From: an uncultured Pseudomonadales bacterium
GTDB lineage: Bacteria > Pseudomonadota > Gammaproteobacteria > Pseudomonadales > UBA7434
Assembly: GCA_943788835.1 (NCBI GenBank)
Contig: CALSRU010000001.1
Location: 128,229 to 192,228, forward strand
Direction: 5' to 3'
Length of the DNA: 64,000 nucleotides
Below the pieces are notes generated by a model that did no database searches, had not been told where the DNA came from, and saw nothing but the letters and a program-made list of their open reading frames with translations. This document shows, piece by piece, positions 1 through 10,834 of this stretch. The translations under genes were made by a program, and so were the position numbers. The stretch's first letter is position 1. Every line of letters starts with the position of its first letter.

Positions 1-118
1 ATTGTAAGCGCCTAAGCTACGCTGCTGACACAGTGGCGATCAGCTAATCATTGAGCCTAAACCACACTGCTGGGTCTGAATTATAAACCTGATAAAGAGC
101 CTAGCCAACTACTTAAGG

Positions 119-1138
119 TTAAGGGTTGGTCACTTCATCCATTACAGACAAAGGGCGCTCAGCTTCAAGGATGATCCCATAACTGACCTTATCAAACACC
201 TTAAAGATCATCATCAAGCCAGCTCGCTCGCTCGGTAACTTCACGCTGCCACGCTTGACCGGATCACGCACCGTCTCACCGGCACGATCAATGCCTAATA
301 CGTCGCCAATCATCATACCCTCCCGGGCACCACGGTTAATTGTCACTACATCGTAGCGGCCAACATTAGCCACCCCAGACTCAACCGAAATAATATTGCC
401 GTTAATGTCATCCTCGGGAGATTTAGGGTAATAGACCGATGGCACATCTTCATTGGGCAGCGCCAAAAAGCGATCGCCAGTGCGAACTTCCTCTTTACTG
501 TAATTCAGCCCAATCGTAGCAACGTCCTCATTTTCAGCCTTAATTTGGCCCGCACCAATTTCTATGGCTTGCACACCCAATTTTTCGCCAGTTTTGGGGT
601 CATAGTAGGTCTTGCCCTCACGATAAATCCCAAAAAAGCGGCTTTGCTGATCAAAGTCGCCACGGCCGTAAACAGTATCGCCTGCGGCACTGACCAAACG
701 GTGGTCTGACCCAGCTACAACGTAGGGAGCGGCCTCAAGCAGGGCGAGATCAACAACACGGCTGCGCGATAGAAAGCTGCTCAGCACATCAGCAGGAATA
801 GCAGGGATGGCGGCACCTAACGGTGAAGTGCGAATACTTGGCGACAACTTCATCGGGCCCCGATTAACCACTAAGCGAGGCCGGCCATCGATGTAGATCA
901 TGGTTAAGATATCGCCCGGATAGATTAGATGCGGGTTGGCAACTTGCGGATTAACTTGCCAAATTTCCGGCCACATCCATGGGCTACTGAGATATAAGCC
1001 TGATATATCCCACAGGGTATCGCCTTGTACAACCGTATAAGTGCTGGGGTAATCAGACCGTAATTCGACTTGTGCATGCACTAACGGGACAGACCATGAA
1101 GCCAACAATACCAGCAACCTAAAGCAGATTTTTTTCAT
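119..1138 (-). CDS. LysM-domain exported protein
   Basis: A secreted protein of about 339 residues that probably binds peptidoglycan through an N-terminal LysM domain. The start at 1138 is preferred over an upstream in-frame codon at 1159 because AAAGGA lies about 8 bases before it and the product then opens with a normal signal peptide (MKKICF, a hydrophobic stretch, cut near VHA-Q). LysM follows at about residues 33-83, with the VVQGDTLWDIS and NPHLIYPGD signatures. The rest, about 250 residues, has no domain I can name. The gene is divergent from def, and the same LysM/def arrangement is known in Pseudomonas, where this protein is uncharacterised. A cell-wall role is inferred from LysM only. 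Confidence 0.9.
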   Translation of the reverse strand: MKKICFRLLVLLASWSVPLVHAQVELRSDYPSTYTVVQGDTLWDISGLYLSSPWMWPEIWQVNPQVANPHLIYPGDILTMIYIDGRPRLVVNRGPMKLSPSIRTSPLGAAIPAIPADVLSSFLSRSRVVDLALLEAAPYVVAGSDHRLVSAAGDTVYGRGDFDQQSRFFGIYREGKTYYDPKTGEKLGVQAIEIGAGQIKAENEDVATIGLNYSKEEVRTGDRFLALPNEDVPSVYYPKSPEDDINGNIISVESGVANVGRYDVVTINRGAREGMMIGDVLGIDRAGETVRDPVKRGSVKLPSERAGLMMIFKVFDKVSYGIILEAERPLSVMDEVTNP

Positions 1139-1159
1139 CGTAAAGTTCCTTTCGCGCAA

Positions 1160-1448
1160 TTTGTACTGGCTTGACGTGAATGCCGCAGCTTGGCCGTAGA
1201 TTATTTTTTCGTCAGCTGATACGAAGTTACCCCGAGCATCTGTATAATATAGCAGGCGACACTCTCACAAGCGGCAAATATTCCGCATAAATGTCGGTAA
1301 TTACTCGTTTTTTTGCTCGCGGTTATTTGAACGTGATGTAATTCGCGAGACAATTAATCACACATCACAGAATTGATTGCTAAGGCTCTTCAATTCATTT
1401 TTATAGACTGCCCAGCATCAAGCAGGCCCTCAATTAAAATGTATACGC
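1160..1448. promoter_or_regulatory. Divergent promoter region, lysM gene / def
   Basis: A 289-base non-coding gap between two divergent genes. A plus-strand TATAAT lies at 1243-1248, about 200 bases before def, without a good -35 box. Reading the minus strand, TTGTGA (1270-1265) sits 18 bases before TATACA, which overlaps the same AT patch, giving a plausible sigma70-type promoter for the LysM gene. These are visual matches only. Confidence 0.35.
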
Positions 1449-1952
1449 ATGGCTATTCTCGACATCCTCGAATTTCCTGACCCTCTGTTGCGCACCATCG
1501 CGCGACCCGTTGAGCAGGTGGACGACCCTATTCGCCAACTCGTGGCTGATATGCTCGAAACCATGTATCACGCCGAAGGTATAGGGCTAGCTGCAACGCA
1601 AGTGAACGTTCACAAACGTGTGGTGGTAATCGACACCTCAGAGGATCGCAACCAGCCGCAAGTTTTTATCAATCCGCGTATTAAAATACTCAATGACGCA
1701 ACTATGGAGTACCAAGAGGGCTGCTTGTCAGTACCGGGGTACTATGAAAAAGTGGAGCGCCCTAGCGCTATCAAAATTGCAGCGCTCGACACGCAGGGCG
1801 AAAAGTTTATCCTCGAACCCGATGGTGTTCTTGCTGTGTGTATTCAGCATGAAATTGATCACCTCAATGGCAAGCTTTTCGTCGATTATATATCCACGCT
1901 GAAGCGCAACCGTATTAAACAAAAATTGCAAAAAGAACGCCGCTTAGCGTAA
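1449..1952 (+). CDS. def: Peptide deformylase
   Basis: Removes the N-formyl group from the initiator methionine of new proteins in the cytoplasm, using a metal ion. The 167-residue length is normal. All three family motifs are present: GIGLAATQV (about residues 45-53), EGCLSVPG (about 90-97, supplying the metal-binding Cys) and QHEIDHLNG (about 133-141, with HExxH supplying two His ligands and the catalytic Glu). It is first in a def-fmt-rsmB run, the usual gammaproteobacterial order, linking deformylation with the formylation made by Fmt. Confidence in function is very high. Confidence 0.98.
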   Translation: MAILDILEFPDPLLRTIARPVEQVDDPIRQLVADMLETMYHAEGIGLAATQVNVHKRVVVIDTSEDRNQPQVFINPRIKILNDATMEYQEGCLSVPGYYEKVERPSAIKIAALDTQGEKFILEPDGVLAVCIQHEIDHLNGKLFVDYISTLKRNRIKQKLQKERRLA

Positions 1953-2038
1953 GCATTATTAACTAGTTGTTCGCTAACGCGGCGCATGCAAAGCCAAGTC
2001 AGTCCCCACTCAACCACCTAGAAGGTAACTAGCTACCT

Positions 2039-3007
2039 GTGCGCATTCTTTTCGCCGGCACGCCCGAATTTGCAGCGGCCCATTTACAGGCTCTACTGGA
2101 TTGCGACTCCCACGAACTGGTAGCCGTTTATACGCAGCCAGACCGTCGCGCCGGGCGTGGCAAACGCATGAGCATTTCACCAGTCAAAGCCCTGGCTCAA
2201 TCAGCAGGTCTCATCGTCGAACAACCCCTTTCACTAAAAGACAGCGCGGCACAACAACAATTGGCAAGCTATCAAGCCGATATTTTAGTCGTAGCGGCCT
2301 ACGGTTTATTACTACCCCCAGCCATTCTCAGCGCGCCGCCCCTAGGTTGTATTAATGTGCATGCCTCGCTGCTACCCAGCTGGCGAGGCGCTGCGCCTGT
2401 GGAACGAGCCATCCAAGCAGGCGATGACGTAACGGGCGTAACCATTATGCAGATGGATGAAGGCCTAGATACCGGAGACATGCTCTTGAAATCACGGTGC
2501 GTTATTACCGAGGATGAGACCGGAGATTCTCTGCGTCAAAAGCTAACTGATCTAGGTCGGCCTGCACTAATAAGCACACTTGAAAAAATGGCTTGCGGTA
2601 AAGTAGACGCAACGGTGCAAAATGATGCGCATGCCAGCTACGCTAAAAAACTCGACAAATCGGAAGCGCGTATTAATTGGCAGGCCTCGGCCGCACTAAT
2701 CGATCGAACCATTCGCGCCTTCACCTCAGCTATGCCTTGTTACGCAATACTGGAAGAGCAGCGGATTAAAATTATAGGTGCGCACATCAACACACCCATC
2801 GACGCCCTAAATAACGACACAGACAATGATACCCTCCAGGCAGGACGAATTCTTGACGTACAGAGCAGCGCTATCGTTGTGCAATGCGGCAGAGGCATAA
2901 TAGCCATTACGCAGGTGCAGTTAGCCGGTACCAAGCCTATGTCAATTGCCGCACTGCTCAATGGCCGGCCCACCTTTTTTAAACCCGGTCAGTGCTTTGC
3001 TGATTAA
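2039..3007 (+). CDS. fmt: Methionyl-tRNA formyltransferase
   Basis: Transfers a formyl group from 10-formyl-tetrahydrofolate to Met-tRNA(fMet) for translation initiation. The 322 residues match the family length. The N-terminal catalytic domain opens with MRILFAGTPEFAA, and the folate-enzyme core SLLPSWRGAAP appears near residues 109-119, followed by the GVTIMQMDEGLDTGD block. The C-terminal tRNA-binding domain ends in NGRPTFFKPGQCF. The start is GTG at 2039, placed by homology with the family N-terminus. It follows def by 86 bases and precedes rsmB, the standard cluster. Confidence 0.97.
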   Translation: MRILFAGTPEFAAAHLQALLDCDSHELVAVYTQPDRRAGRGKRMSISPVKALAQSAGLIVEQPLSLKDSAAQQQLASYQADILVVAAYGLLLPPAILSAPPLGCINVHASLLPSWRGAAPVERAIQAGDDVTGVTIMQMDEGLDTGDMLLKSRCVITEDETGDSLRQKLTDLGRPALISTLEKMACGKVDATVQNDAHASYAKKLDKSEARINWQASAALIDRTIRAFTSAMPCYAILEEQRIKIIGAHINTPIDALNNDTDNDTLQAGRILDVQSSAIVVQCGRGIIAITQVQLAGTKPMSIAALLNGRPTFFKPGQCFAD

Positions 3008-3128
3008 TATCAGCACCGCCACACCATGATGCCTGCTAAAGCTAACGACAAGGTGCCAACTGTTGTACCCTGTACAAACATGGCCCTATTTTTGTGGTTC
3101 TCCAACAGTGACATTGATCAAAAAACTT

Positions 3129-4526
3129 ATGCAAAATGTTAGGGCAGCAGCCGCAGTAGCGCTCACCAGTGTTCTCCGCGATGGTAGATCTTTCTCTGGC
3201 GAGCTCGACAGTAGCCATCTTGATAATCGCAACGAAACAACTACATCAGACAAACACCCCCTTGATTCACGTGATCTTGCACTTTACCGCGAGCTTTGTT
3301 TTGGCACGCTCAGGCATTACTTCTATTTAGATGCTGTCCTCAAACCTTTTTTGCGAAAACCGCTGGGTAAAAAGGACACAGATATACGCGCTTTATTGCT
3401 CATGGGCCTGTACCAAATCATATTTTTGCGCACGCCCGATCACGCCTCACTCAACGCCACAGTAGACGCCTGTAAAACATTAAAAAAGCCTTGGGCCAAA
3501 GGCTTAATCAACGCAGTGTTACGCAGCTACTTGCGGACAATAGATCCCCTGCAAAAAATAGCCGAGGCCAGCTTACCGACGATAAAAGATGCGGCCGCCC
3601 AGCAAAGTCACCCCACTTGGTTATATGAGAAGATTCAGCACGCCTGGCCCGACCAGTGGCAGAGCATCATTAACTACAATAATGCGCTACCGCCGATGGG
3701 TTTACGCATCAATTTGCAGCAATGTTCGAGGGATGATTACCAACAACTATTAATAGAGCGCGATATTGCTAGCCACTGCTGTGCGATAACCGATACGGGA
3801 ATCATCCTCGAAAAGCCGGCTGATGTGTCCGCGCTACCGCATTTCGATCAAGCTTGGTCAAGCGTACAAGACTCCGGCGCACAGCTTGCGACAAAGCTAC
3901 TCGATGCTCAACCCGGTGATTATGTGCTAGACGCCTGTGCCGCGCCAGGCGGTAAAGCCGCACACCTCCTGCAACACACGCCAAGCCTTCACTTGCTGGC
4001 AATGGATGTTAGCGCTACCCGGCTTGAGCGCGTTAAACAAACTGTTGAGCGCTGCCTTGCGGGAGCAAATGACAGCAACGATGTTTCTATTATCGCCGAA
4101 CAAGTGCAAACACGGTGCGGCGATGCGGCTGATCTCGACTCTTGGTGGCAGCGGCAACCATTAGACAAAATATTACTCGATGCCCCCTGCTCCGGCAGCG
4201 GTATCATCAGCCACCACCCTGACATTAAATTATTGCGCCGCGCAGCTGATCTCATTTCATTCAATACTCAACAGCTGCGCTTACTTCAGGGGTTGTGGCC
4301 AGCACTAGCTGACGGTGGCCAACTCCTTTATTGCACTTGTTCGATCATGCCAGAAGAAAATGCCAATATGATCAGCCGCTTTCTCGCGCAAACACCCTCA
4401 GCAATACTTGAACCTCTAAAGGTTAACTGGGGTGTCGACACAGGTGCGGGACACCAATTACTACCAAATACTGGCGAAAATGGCGGCTTTTTTTATGCCA
4501 AAATTAGGAAGCGTAAAGCGACTTAG
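3129..4526 (+). CDS. rsmB: 16S rRNA m5C967 methyltransferase RsmB
   Basis: Methylates cytosine 967 of 16S rRNA using S-adenosylmethionine. The open frame runs back to a TTG at 3063, but the family N-terminus (NVRAAAA-type) starts at ATG 3129, giving about 465 residues. No strong ribosome binding site distinguishes the two. An N-terminal NusB-like RNA-binding domain fills about residues 1-150. The catalytic domain shows DACAAPGGKA (about 267-276, SAM binding), DAPCSGSG (about 353-360) and YCTCSIMPEEN (about 401), the last supplying the catalytic Cys. It is third in def-fmt-rsmB, upstream of trkA as in Pseudomonas. Confidence 0.95.
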   Translation: MQNVRAAAAVALTSVLRDGRSFSGELDSSHLDNRNETTTSDKHPLDSRDLALYRELCFGTLRHYFYLDAVLKPFLRKPLGKKDTDIRALLLMGLYQIIFLRTPDHASLNATVDACKTLKKPWAKGLINAVLRSYLRTIDPLQKIAEASLPTIKDAAAQQSHPTWLYEKIQHAWPDQWQSIINYNNALPPMGLRINLQQCSRDDYQQLLIERDIASHCCAITDTGIILEKPADVSALPHFDQAWSSVQDSGAQLATKLLDAQPGDYVLDACAAPGGKAAHLLQHTPSLHLLAMDVSATRLERVKQTVERCLAGANDSNDVSIIAEQVQTRCGDAADLDSWWQRQPLDKILLDAPCSGSGIISHHPDIKLLRRAADLISFNTQQLRLLQGLWPALADGGQLLYCTCSIMPEENANMISRFLAQTPSAILEPLKVNWGVDTGAGHQLLPNTGENGGFFYAKIRKRKAT

Positions 4527-4642
4527 TAGCCTAATATAAGCCGCTCAACTGTGGCATCAGAGACGCATGCAATGCCGCAGTGAAAGTTGCAGAAAATAGC
4601 TGCTCAGCCAGCTGAAATCATCATCGGTATGTTGCTAGAACC

Positions 4643-6019
4643 ATGAAAATAATTATTTTGGGTGCAGGGCAAGTCGGCGGTGCATTAGCTGAAAGCCTTT
4701 CATCAGAAAAAATAGACATCACTATTGTCGATCACCATCCCAACAGGCTTCGCGAACTACGCGACAAGCTAGACATAGGGACGGTGCTAGGTCATGCCTC
4801 GCACCCCGAAATACTACACGCGGCTGGAGCCGAAGATGCTGATGTCCTTGTCGCTGTAACAGGCTCGGACGAATTAAATATGATGTCCTGTCAAATTGCT
4901 CATACGCTTTATCATACGCCGACCAAAATCTGTCGAGTCCGTGCTAAGAGCTACATGCAGCATCAGGAGCTATTCGGCAATGATGCTGTACCCGTCGATG
5001 TACTGATTTCGCCTGAGCAGCTCGTCACCGACCACATCATTGGCCTGCTCAATTACCCTGGTGCGCTGCAGGTATTAAACTTTGCCGACGGCCTGGTGAG
5101 GCTAGTGGCTATTCGTGCACAGGCTGGTGACAAATTTATTGGCGAAACACTCTACGACATTCGCAAGATGACACCCAAACACGATGCGAGGGTAGCGGCT
5201 ATTTTTCGCGGCAACCGCGCGGTAAAACCTCAGCGCGAAACCGAAATTGAACCGCTCGATGAAGTTTTTTATATTGCGGCCACCGAAAATATACGCCCCG
5301 TTATGCAAGAGCTTGGGCAACTAAGCCAGCCCTATAATCGCTTAATGATTGCCGGCGGCGGCAATATCGGCCTACGTTTAGCTCAGGCCGTAGAAGATAA
5401 GTATTCTGTTAAGCTGATAGAACAAAATGAGGAGCGCGCTGAACTCATTGCTGAGCAGCTCGACAAAACTATTGTCTTAAAGGGCAGCGCCTCAGATAAA
5501 GAGCTCTTATTAAGTGAAAACATAGAAACCATCGATGTTTTCATTGCACTCACTAATGATGACGAAGCCAACATCATGTCGTCGCTGCTAGCTAAGAAGC
5601 TCGGCGCCAGAAAAGTCATTGCGCTGATTGCCAACCCAGCTTATGTCGACCTGCTCCAGGGTCAAGATATTGATGTTGCCTTTGCACCTCAACAAATCAC
5701 CATTGGCAGCTTGCTAACACACGTTAGAAGAGGCGACATGGCAGCGGTGCATTCGTTGCGACGCGGCGCTGCAGAGGCACTGGAGATCGTTGCGCACGGC
5801 GACAGTCGCACATCATCGGTAGTTGGCCGGCGCATCGACGCACTGAGTCTTCCGGAGGGCGCTCGCTTTGGAGCTATTGTGCGAGGCAAGAAGGTTATTG
5901 TTGCACACAAAAATGTTGTTATCGAATCTAACGATCATGTAGTAGTTTTTCTTGCCGATAAAAATCAAATTCCTGCTCTTGAATCACTCTTTCATGTTGG
6001 CATTGGCTTTTTTGGATAA
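4643..6019 (+). CDS. trkA: Trk potassium uptake regulatory subunit TrkA
   Basis: Cytoplasmic NAD(H)-binding subunit that gates the TrkH potassium channel. The 458 residues contain two tandem RCK_N/RCK_C units, the normal TrkA build. The first Rossmann motif is GAGQVGG at residues 7-13. The second is GGGNIGLRLA near residue 238. Conserved LVAVTGSDELNMMSC and IALTNDDEANIMSS blocks follow each. The gene lies 9 bases upstream of trkH, so the two transporter subunits are almost certainly co-transcribed. Confidence 0.97.
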   Translation: MKIIILGAGQVGGALAESLSSEKIDITIVDHHPNRLRELRDKLDIGTVLGHASHPEILHAAGAEDADVLVAVTGSDELNMMSCQIAHTLYHTPTKICRVRAKSYMQHQELFGNDAVPVDVLISPEQLVTDHIIGLLNYPGALQVLNFADGLVRLVAIRAQAGDKFIGETLYDIRKMTPKHDARVAAIFRGNRAVKPQRETEIEPLDEVFYIAATENIRPVMQELGQLSQPYNRLMIAGGGNIGLRLAQAVEDKYSVKLIEQNEERAELIAEQLDKTIVLKGSASDKELLLSENIETIDVFIALTNDDEANIMSSLLAKKLGARKVIALIANPAYVDLLQGQDIDVAFAPQQITIGSLLTHVRRGDMAAVHSLRRGAAEALEIVAHGDSRTSSVVGRRIDALSLPEGARFGAIVRGKKVIVAHKNVVIESNDHVVVFLADKNQIPALESLFHVGIGFFG

Positions 6020-6028
6020 ATCTCTCGC

Positions 6029-7558
6029 ATGCACTTTAGCCTAATTAGAGCCCTCCTTGGGCTGCTGCTAATGATTTTCAGTGTGACTATGCTGATACCC
6101 ATTGCGTTTGCGCTTTATTTTGGCGAGCAAACGCTTTTTGCATTTTTAGCCTCATTCGTGATTACCGCTGCCACTGGCGCCGCTTTATGGCTGCCGCCTC
6201 ATATGTCGACTGGCCAGCTGCGCGCACGCGACGGCTTTTTAATTACTTCGCTTTTTTGGTTGGTGCTAAGCGCATTTGGGGCTTTGCCGTTACTGCTTTC
6301 CGAACAGCTAGCGATGTCAACCACCGACGCAATATTCGAAGCTGTTTCAGGGCTGACTACAACGGGCGCAACGGTTATTACTGGGCTTGAATATCTGCCC
6401 AAGTCTCTGCTTTACTATCGCCAACAACTACAATGGTTAGGTGGCATCGGTATTATTGTCATCGCCATCGCTATATTACCCATGCTAGGGATTGGGGGTA
6501 TGCAGCTGTACCGAGCCGAAACTCCAGGGCCAATGAAGGATAATAAGCTTACCCCTCGCATTACGGGTACCGCTAAAATATTATTTACCATTTATGTGCT
6601 AATGACGGTTGCCTGCGGTGTTTGTTATTGGCTTGCGGGAATGTCGCCGTTCGACGCACTAACCCATAGCTTTTCAACCATAGCAATCGGAGGCTTCAGC
6701 ACTTACGATGCCAGCATGGCGCACTTTGATAGCAACACCATACTGTGGATTGGCATTGTTTTCATGCTGCTAGCGGGGGTCAATTTTGGCCTACACTATT
6801 TTGTCTTTCGCGACCGCAACCCTCTGCTTTATTGGCGCGACCCAGAATTAAAGTTCTTTTATGCAACGATTTTTGTTTCCATTATCTGTGTGGTGCTCAT
6901 GTTGTTTTATGCGCGAAGTAATGTCCTGCCTGTTCAGGCTGGACCTACTGCAGAGCATTCTCCATCTGTACTGCTTATGGACAGCACTAGCGGCACGAAT
7001 GCAGACAGGTTTAATGTCATCAGTCACGGCGCTTTCCAAGTGGTATCGTTGGCCACCACTACTGGATTTGCCTCAACTGATTACACAGCATGGCCAGCCG
7101 TAGTGCCGGTCTACATGTTTTATCTTGCGTTTATGGGCGCGTGTGCAGGCTCAACCGGTGGCGGCATGAAAGCAATTCGAGTACTGCTCATTGCCAAGCA
7201 AGGCTATCGCGAGCTGCTACGCCTCATTCACCCCAACGCAGTGATCCCACTTAAGGTCGGTTCTCGGCCTGTATCCGAGCGGGTCGTAAGCGCAGTATGG
7301 AGTTTTTTTGCCATTTATATGATGGTGTTTTTCATTTTGTTTTTGGCTGTATTGGCAACCGGTATTGATTTTTTTACTGCCTTTTCTGCGGTCGGCGCGA
7401 CCATCAACAATCTTGGACCAGGCCTGGGCGAGGTCGCTTACAATTACGCCTCGCTGCCAAGCGTCACCAAATGGATCCTGTGCCTGTCAATGCTGCTAGG
7501 GCGATTAGAGGTATTTACCTTGTTGGTTTTGTTGACTCCGGCGTTTTGGCGCAAATAA
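6029..7558 (+). CDS. trkH: Trk potassium uptake protein TrkH
   Basis: Membrane K+-translocating subunit of the Trk system. At 509 residues it is a full-length polytopic protein with at least ten hydrophobic segments. The four selectivity-filter loops are visible: TTTGATVITG (about residue 111), STIAIGGFST (about 217), TTTGFASTDY (about 343) and NNLGPGLG near the C-terminus. A glycine-rich stretch (GACAGSTGGGMK) lies in the third repeat as in other TrkH. It follows trkA by 9 bases. This direct trkA-trkH pairing differs from Pseudomonas aeruginosa, where trkH is elsewhere. Confidence 0.96.
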   Translation: MHFSLIRALLGLLLMIFSVTMLIPIAFALYFGEQTLFAFLASFVITAATGAALWLPPHMSTGQLRARDGFLITSLFWLVLSAFGALPLLLSEQLAMSTTDAIFEAVSGLTTTGATVITGLEYLPKSLLYYRQQLQWLGGIGIIVIAIAILPMLGIGGMQLYRAETPGPMKDNKLTPRITGTAKILFTIYVLMTVACGVCYWLAGMSPFDALTHSFSTIAIGGFSTYDASMAHFDSNTILWIGIVFMLLAGVNFGLHYFVFRDRNPLLYWRDPELKFFYATIFVSIICVVLMLFYARSNVLPVQAGPTAEHSPSVLLMDSTSGTNADRFNVISHGAFQVVSLATTTGFASTDYTAWPAVVPVYMFYLAFMGACAGSTGGGMKAIRVLLIAKQGYRELLRLIHPNAVIPLKVGSRPVSERVVSAVWSFFAIYMMVFFILFLAVLATGIDFFTAFSAVGATINNLGPGLGEVAYNYASLPSVTKWILCLSMLLGRLEVFTLLVLLTPAFWRK

Positions 7559-7587
7559 TTGATCATCATAATCCGCGCAGTTCGCTG

Positions 7588-7593
7588 TATAAT
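7588..7593 (+). promoter_or_regulatory. Possible -10 box for glyQS
   Basis: A perfect TATAAT preceded directly by TG lies in the 148-base gap before glyQ, with no convincing -35 hexamer at 16-18 bases. Twenty-one bases earlier, CATAATCCGCGC (7567-7578) resembles the -10 plus GC-rich discriminator seen before atpI and mnmG. Either could be the promoter. I find no glycine-riboswitch-like structure here. Confidence 0.35.
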
Positions 7594-7706
7594 CGCCAGT
7601 CTTTTTGGCTAGTCGCCTAAGTGCACCCAATGGTTTAGGTGTCATGCAGTAATAAATCGCGTCTCAATATTCAATTTAATCAATAGGTTTACGTAAACTA
7701 AGCATT

Positions 7707-8678
7707 GTGAATACATCTAACTCAAATACCCTAAAGGCTCCAGAAACCTTTCAAGACTTGATCCTAGCGCTGCAAAAATACTGGGCCAGCTATGGCTGCG
7801 TTGTATTACAGCCGCTCGACCTTGAAGTCGGCGCGGGCACCTTCCACCCCGCAACATTTTTACGCGCCATTGGTCCAGAAACATGGAATGCAGCCTACGT
7901 GCAGCCCTGTCGACGACCTACTGACGGTCGTTATGGAGAAAACCCGAATCGTCTGCAGCATTACTATCAGTTCCAAGTGCTACTTAAGCCATCGCCAGAC
8001 AATATTCAGCAACTCTATCTCGACTCCTTAACTCAACTGGGCATTGACCCGCTGGTCAACGATATACGCTTTGTAGAAGACAACTGGGAATCACCCACGC
8101 TCGGAGCCTGGGGGCTGGGCTGGGAAGTTTGGTTGAATGGCATGGAGGTCACTCAATTTACTTATTTTCAACAGGTCGGTGGACTGGAATGTTACCCGGT
8201 ATCAGGCGAGATCACCTATGGTCTAGAGCGCATCGCAATGTATTTGCAGGGTGTTGATTCCATTTACGACTTGGTATGGGCTCGCGGCCCTGAGGGTGAT
8301 GTGACCTATGGTGATGTCTTTCACCAAAACGAAGTCGAGATGTCGACCTACAACTTTGAGCATGCCAATACTGAATTCTTGTTCAATTATTTTGATGAAT
8401 GCGAAGCACAAAGCAAGCAACTCATTGAGGCGGGGCTATCGCTCCCGGCTTATGAAATGGTGATGAAGGCCTCACATGCTTTTAACTTGCTTGACGCCCG
8501 GCATGCCATCTCAGTGACCGAGAGACAGCGATTCATTTTGCGTGTCCGTGCGCTAGCTCGTGCAGTCGCTGAAGCTTATCTTGCAACGAGGGCAGCGTTA
8601 GGCTTCCCGCTTGCACCGGCGAATCTTCGTGAGGAAGTAATGAGCAAGCTCGCAACGGCCACAGGAGCCGACACATGA
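7707..8678 (+). CDS. glyQ: Glycyl-tRNA synthetase alpha subunit
   Basis: Catalytic alpha subunit of the bacterial alpha2beta2 glycyl-tRNA synthetase, which charges tRNA(Gly). The 323 residues are slightly longer than E. coli GlyQ. Highly conserved stretches include [14 protein letters not shown] near the start, [18 protein letters not shown] and the class II motifs [21 protein letters not shown] (split here across residues about 63-84) and [17 protein letters not shown]. The start is GTG at 7707. Its TGA stop overlaps the glyS ATG in an ATGA junction, indicating translational coupling of the two subunits. Confidence 0.98.
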   Translation: MNTSNSNTLKAPETFQDLILALQKYWASYGCVVLQPLDLEVGAGTFHPATFLRAIGPETWNAAYVQPCRRPTDGRYGENPNRLQHYYQFQVLLKPSPDNIQQLYLDSLTQLGIDPLVNDIRFVEDNWESPTLGAWGLGWEVWLNGMEVTQFTYFQQVGGLECYPVSGEITYGLERIAMYLQGVDSIYDLVWARGPEGDVTYGDVFHQNEVEMSTYNFEHANTEFLFNYFDECEAQSKQLIEAGLSLPAYEMVMKASHAFNLLDARHAISVTERQRFILRVRALARAVAEAYLATRAALGFPLAPANLREEVMSKLATATGADT

Positions 8679-10786
8679 GCGCGCCCCATACTAAGACCGC
8701 CAATTTGTTGATTGAGCTGGGTACAGAAGAGCTACCGCCAACAGCTTTATTAAAACTATCACAAGCTTTTACCAAAGGCCTGCTAAGCGGACTTGCTGAG
8801 GCTCGCCTCTCTTTCGACGCTGAAGATGTTAAAAGCTTTGCAACCCCTCGTCGTCTTGCGGCATATGTGGGTGGGCTAACAACCTCTCAAAGTGATCAAG
8901 CTATTGAAAAGCTAGGCCCAGCAGTAAGTGCCGCCTACGATAAAACAGGCGCGCCCAGCAAGGCTGCATTAGGCTTTGCGCGCAGCAATGGCGTCGATTT
9001 TGAACAGCTAGAAACGGTTGCTACCGACAAGGGCGATCGGCTCTGCTTCAAAACCATTGAACGCGGTCAAGCCACCACCGCGCTATTACAAAATATTGTC
9101 GAATCGGCCTTAGCGCAACTGCCCATTGCCAAGCGGATGCGGTGGGGCTCTTCGCGCACCGAGTTTGTTCGACCAGCGCAATGGTTAGTCATGTTGTTAG
9201 ATGATGAGATCGTGGATGCCGCGGTATTAGGTATCGCTGCCGGGCGGGAAAGTTATGGCCACCGTTTCCACTCTTCAGGGCCAATCACAATTAACTCAGC
9301 CTCTATTTACGCTGAGACATTGCATAAGCATTCAGTCATCGCTGATTTTTTTGAGCGGCGTGAGTTAATAAAAGATCAAGTAAGCCAACTAGCTCAATCT
9401 TTAGGAGGTCAGGCCGTCATAGAAAGTGCACTGCTTGATGAAGTAACTGCATTAGTAGAATGGCCTGTTGCACTGGCTGGGGATTTCGACGCACAGTTTT
9501 TAGCTATCCCCCATGAAGCGCTTGTTTACTCAATGACGGAACATCAAAAATACTTCCATATTTTAAATGCTAATGCACAATTGTTGCCGCATTTTATTAC
9601 CGTTAGTAATATCGAAAGCAAAGCGCCTGAAAAAATTATTGCCGGTAACGAACGCGTTATTCGTCCACGCCTTGCCGATGCCGCCTTCTTTTTTGCAACT
9701 GATAAAAAAATATCACTGCAAACTTTGCGTGAGCGCTTAAAGCCCATTGTTTTTCAACAGCAGTTGGGCACAGTTTACGAAAAAACCGAACGGATAGCTT
9801 CACTCTCCGCAGCAATTGCGTCCTTGCTTAACGCTAATGCAGAGCAAGCCAGCTTAGCTGGACAATTTTGTAAGGCAGATCTGTCCTCAGATATGGTCCT
9901 AGAATTCGATAAAATGCAGGGTGTGGCCGGTGGTTATTATGCGCGACATGCCAACTTAGACGAGGTGGTGGCTGGGGCAATTGAGCAACACTACTTGCCC
10001 AAGTTTGCCAACGACAAGGTTCCTCATGGGGGCGTGGCTTGTGCCGTTGCACTGGCCGACCGTCTTGATACATTGACCGGCATATTTGGTATTGGCCAAC
10101 AGCCGTCCGGATCGAAGGACCCGTTTGCACTACGTCGCGCCTCTATCGGCATACTGCAAATCATTTTACAAAACGCGCTGACGCTCGACGTTCGGCAGCT
10201 CGCTGAATTAGCAGTCGAACAGCATGCATCCATTGCAGACAAGCCCGGCACAGTAACTAAAGTGGCCAATTATATTTTTGATCGCTTTGGCGCTTACTAT
10301 CAAGAACGAGAACTAGCCACTGAAATTTTTCAGTCAGTGCGCGGTATCGATACGTTTGATCCATTAGATTTTGACGCGCGTGTTCAGGCCGTTGCGCACT
10401 TTGTACAACAGCCTGAAAGCGAGAGTCTTGCTGCAGCCAATAAGCGGGTAAGCAATATTCTTGAAAAATCGATCGACAAAGTGAGTGGGTCAGCCGCGGT
10501 ACATTTTGATGAAGGCCTGCTTGAAGAAGGCGCAGAAAAGGCATTGGCTATGGCAGTAGCAGCAAAAGAATCAAGTTGCCGGCCTTTATTTGCCAAGCGC
10601 GATTACCGTGATGGCTTGCTCCAGTTAACGGAGTTGAAGGGCCCGGTTGATGAATTTTTTGATAATGTCATGGTAAATGCTGACAACGAGGCGCTTCGTA
10701 ATAATCGCTTGGCGCTACTGTCTCGGCTTCGTGCGCTGTTTTTGGGCGTTGCTGATATTTCAATACTAGCGCCAACAAAAAAGTAG
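8675..10786 (+). CDS. glyS: Glycyl-tRNA synthetase beta subunit
   Basis: Large tRNA-binding beta subunit of the tetrameric glycyl-tRNA synthetase. At 703 residues it is full length. It opens with [12 protein letters not shown] (residues about 11-22), the hallmark of the family, and has the [11 protein letters not shown] block, the HD-like central region ([36 protein letters not shown]) and a C-terminal anticodon-binding-like domain (FFDNVMVN..., NRLALLSRL). It overlaps glyQ by four bases. No separate promoter is visible. Confidence 0.98.
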   Translation: MSAPHTKTANLLIELGTEELPPTALLKLSQAFTKGLLSGLAEARLSFDAEDVKSFATPRRLAAYVGGLTTSQSDQAIEKLGPAVSAAYDKTGAPSKAALGFARSNGVDFEQLETVATDKGDRLCFKTIERGQATTALLQNIVESALAQLPIAKRMRWGSSRTEFVRPAQWLVMLLDDEIVDAAVLGIAAGRESYGHRFHSSGPITINSASIYAETLHKHSVIADFFERRELIKDQVSQLAQSLGGQAVIESALLDEVTALVEWPVALAGDFDAQFLAIPHEALVYSMTEHQKYFHILNANAQLLPHFITVSNIESKAPEKIIAGNERVIRPRLADAAFFFATDKKISLQTLRERLKPIVFQQQLGTVYEKTERIASLSAAIASLLNANAEQASLAGQFCKADLSSDMVLEFDKMQGVAGGYYARHANLDEVVAGAIEQHYLPKFANDKVPHGGVACAVALADRLDTLTGIFGIGQQPSGSKDPFALRRASIGILQIILQNALTLDVRQLAELAVEQHASIADKPGTVTKVANYIFDRFGAYYQERELATEIFQSVRGIDTFDPLDFDARVQAVAHFVQQPESESLAAANKRVSNILEKSIDKVSGSAAVHFDEGLLEEGAEKALAMAVAAKESSCRPLFAKRDYRDGLLQLTELKGPVDEFFDNVMVNADNEALRNNRLALLSRLRALFLGVADISILAPTKK

Positions 10787-10834
10787 TTGCGGGCTGGCAT
10801 AACATGGTCTAACTTTTTTGCTGAGGTGTATGTA

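Noticed and set aside
1-118. Partial gene at the left edge (dprA expected by synteny)
   Set aside because: No supported frame reaches the edge within these 118 bases; only non-coding sequence can be claimed.
7559-7706. Glycine riboswitch or T-box before glyQS
   Set aside because: No matching conserved core or tandem aptamer; T-boxes are not expected in this group.
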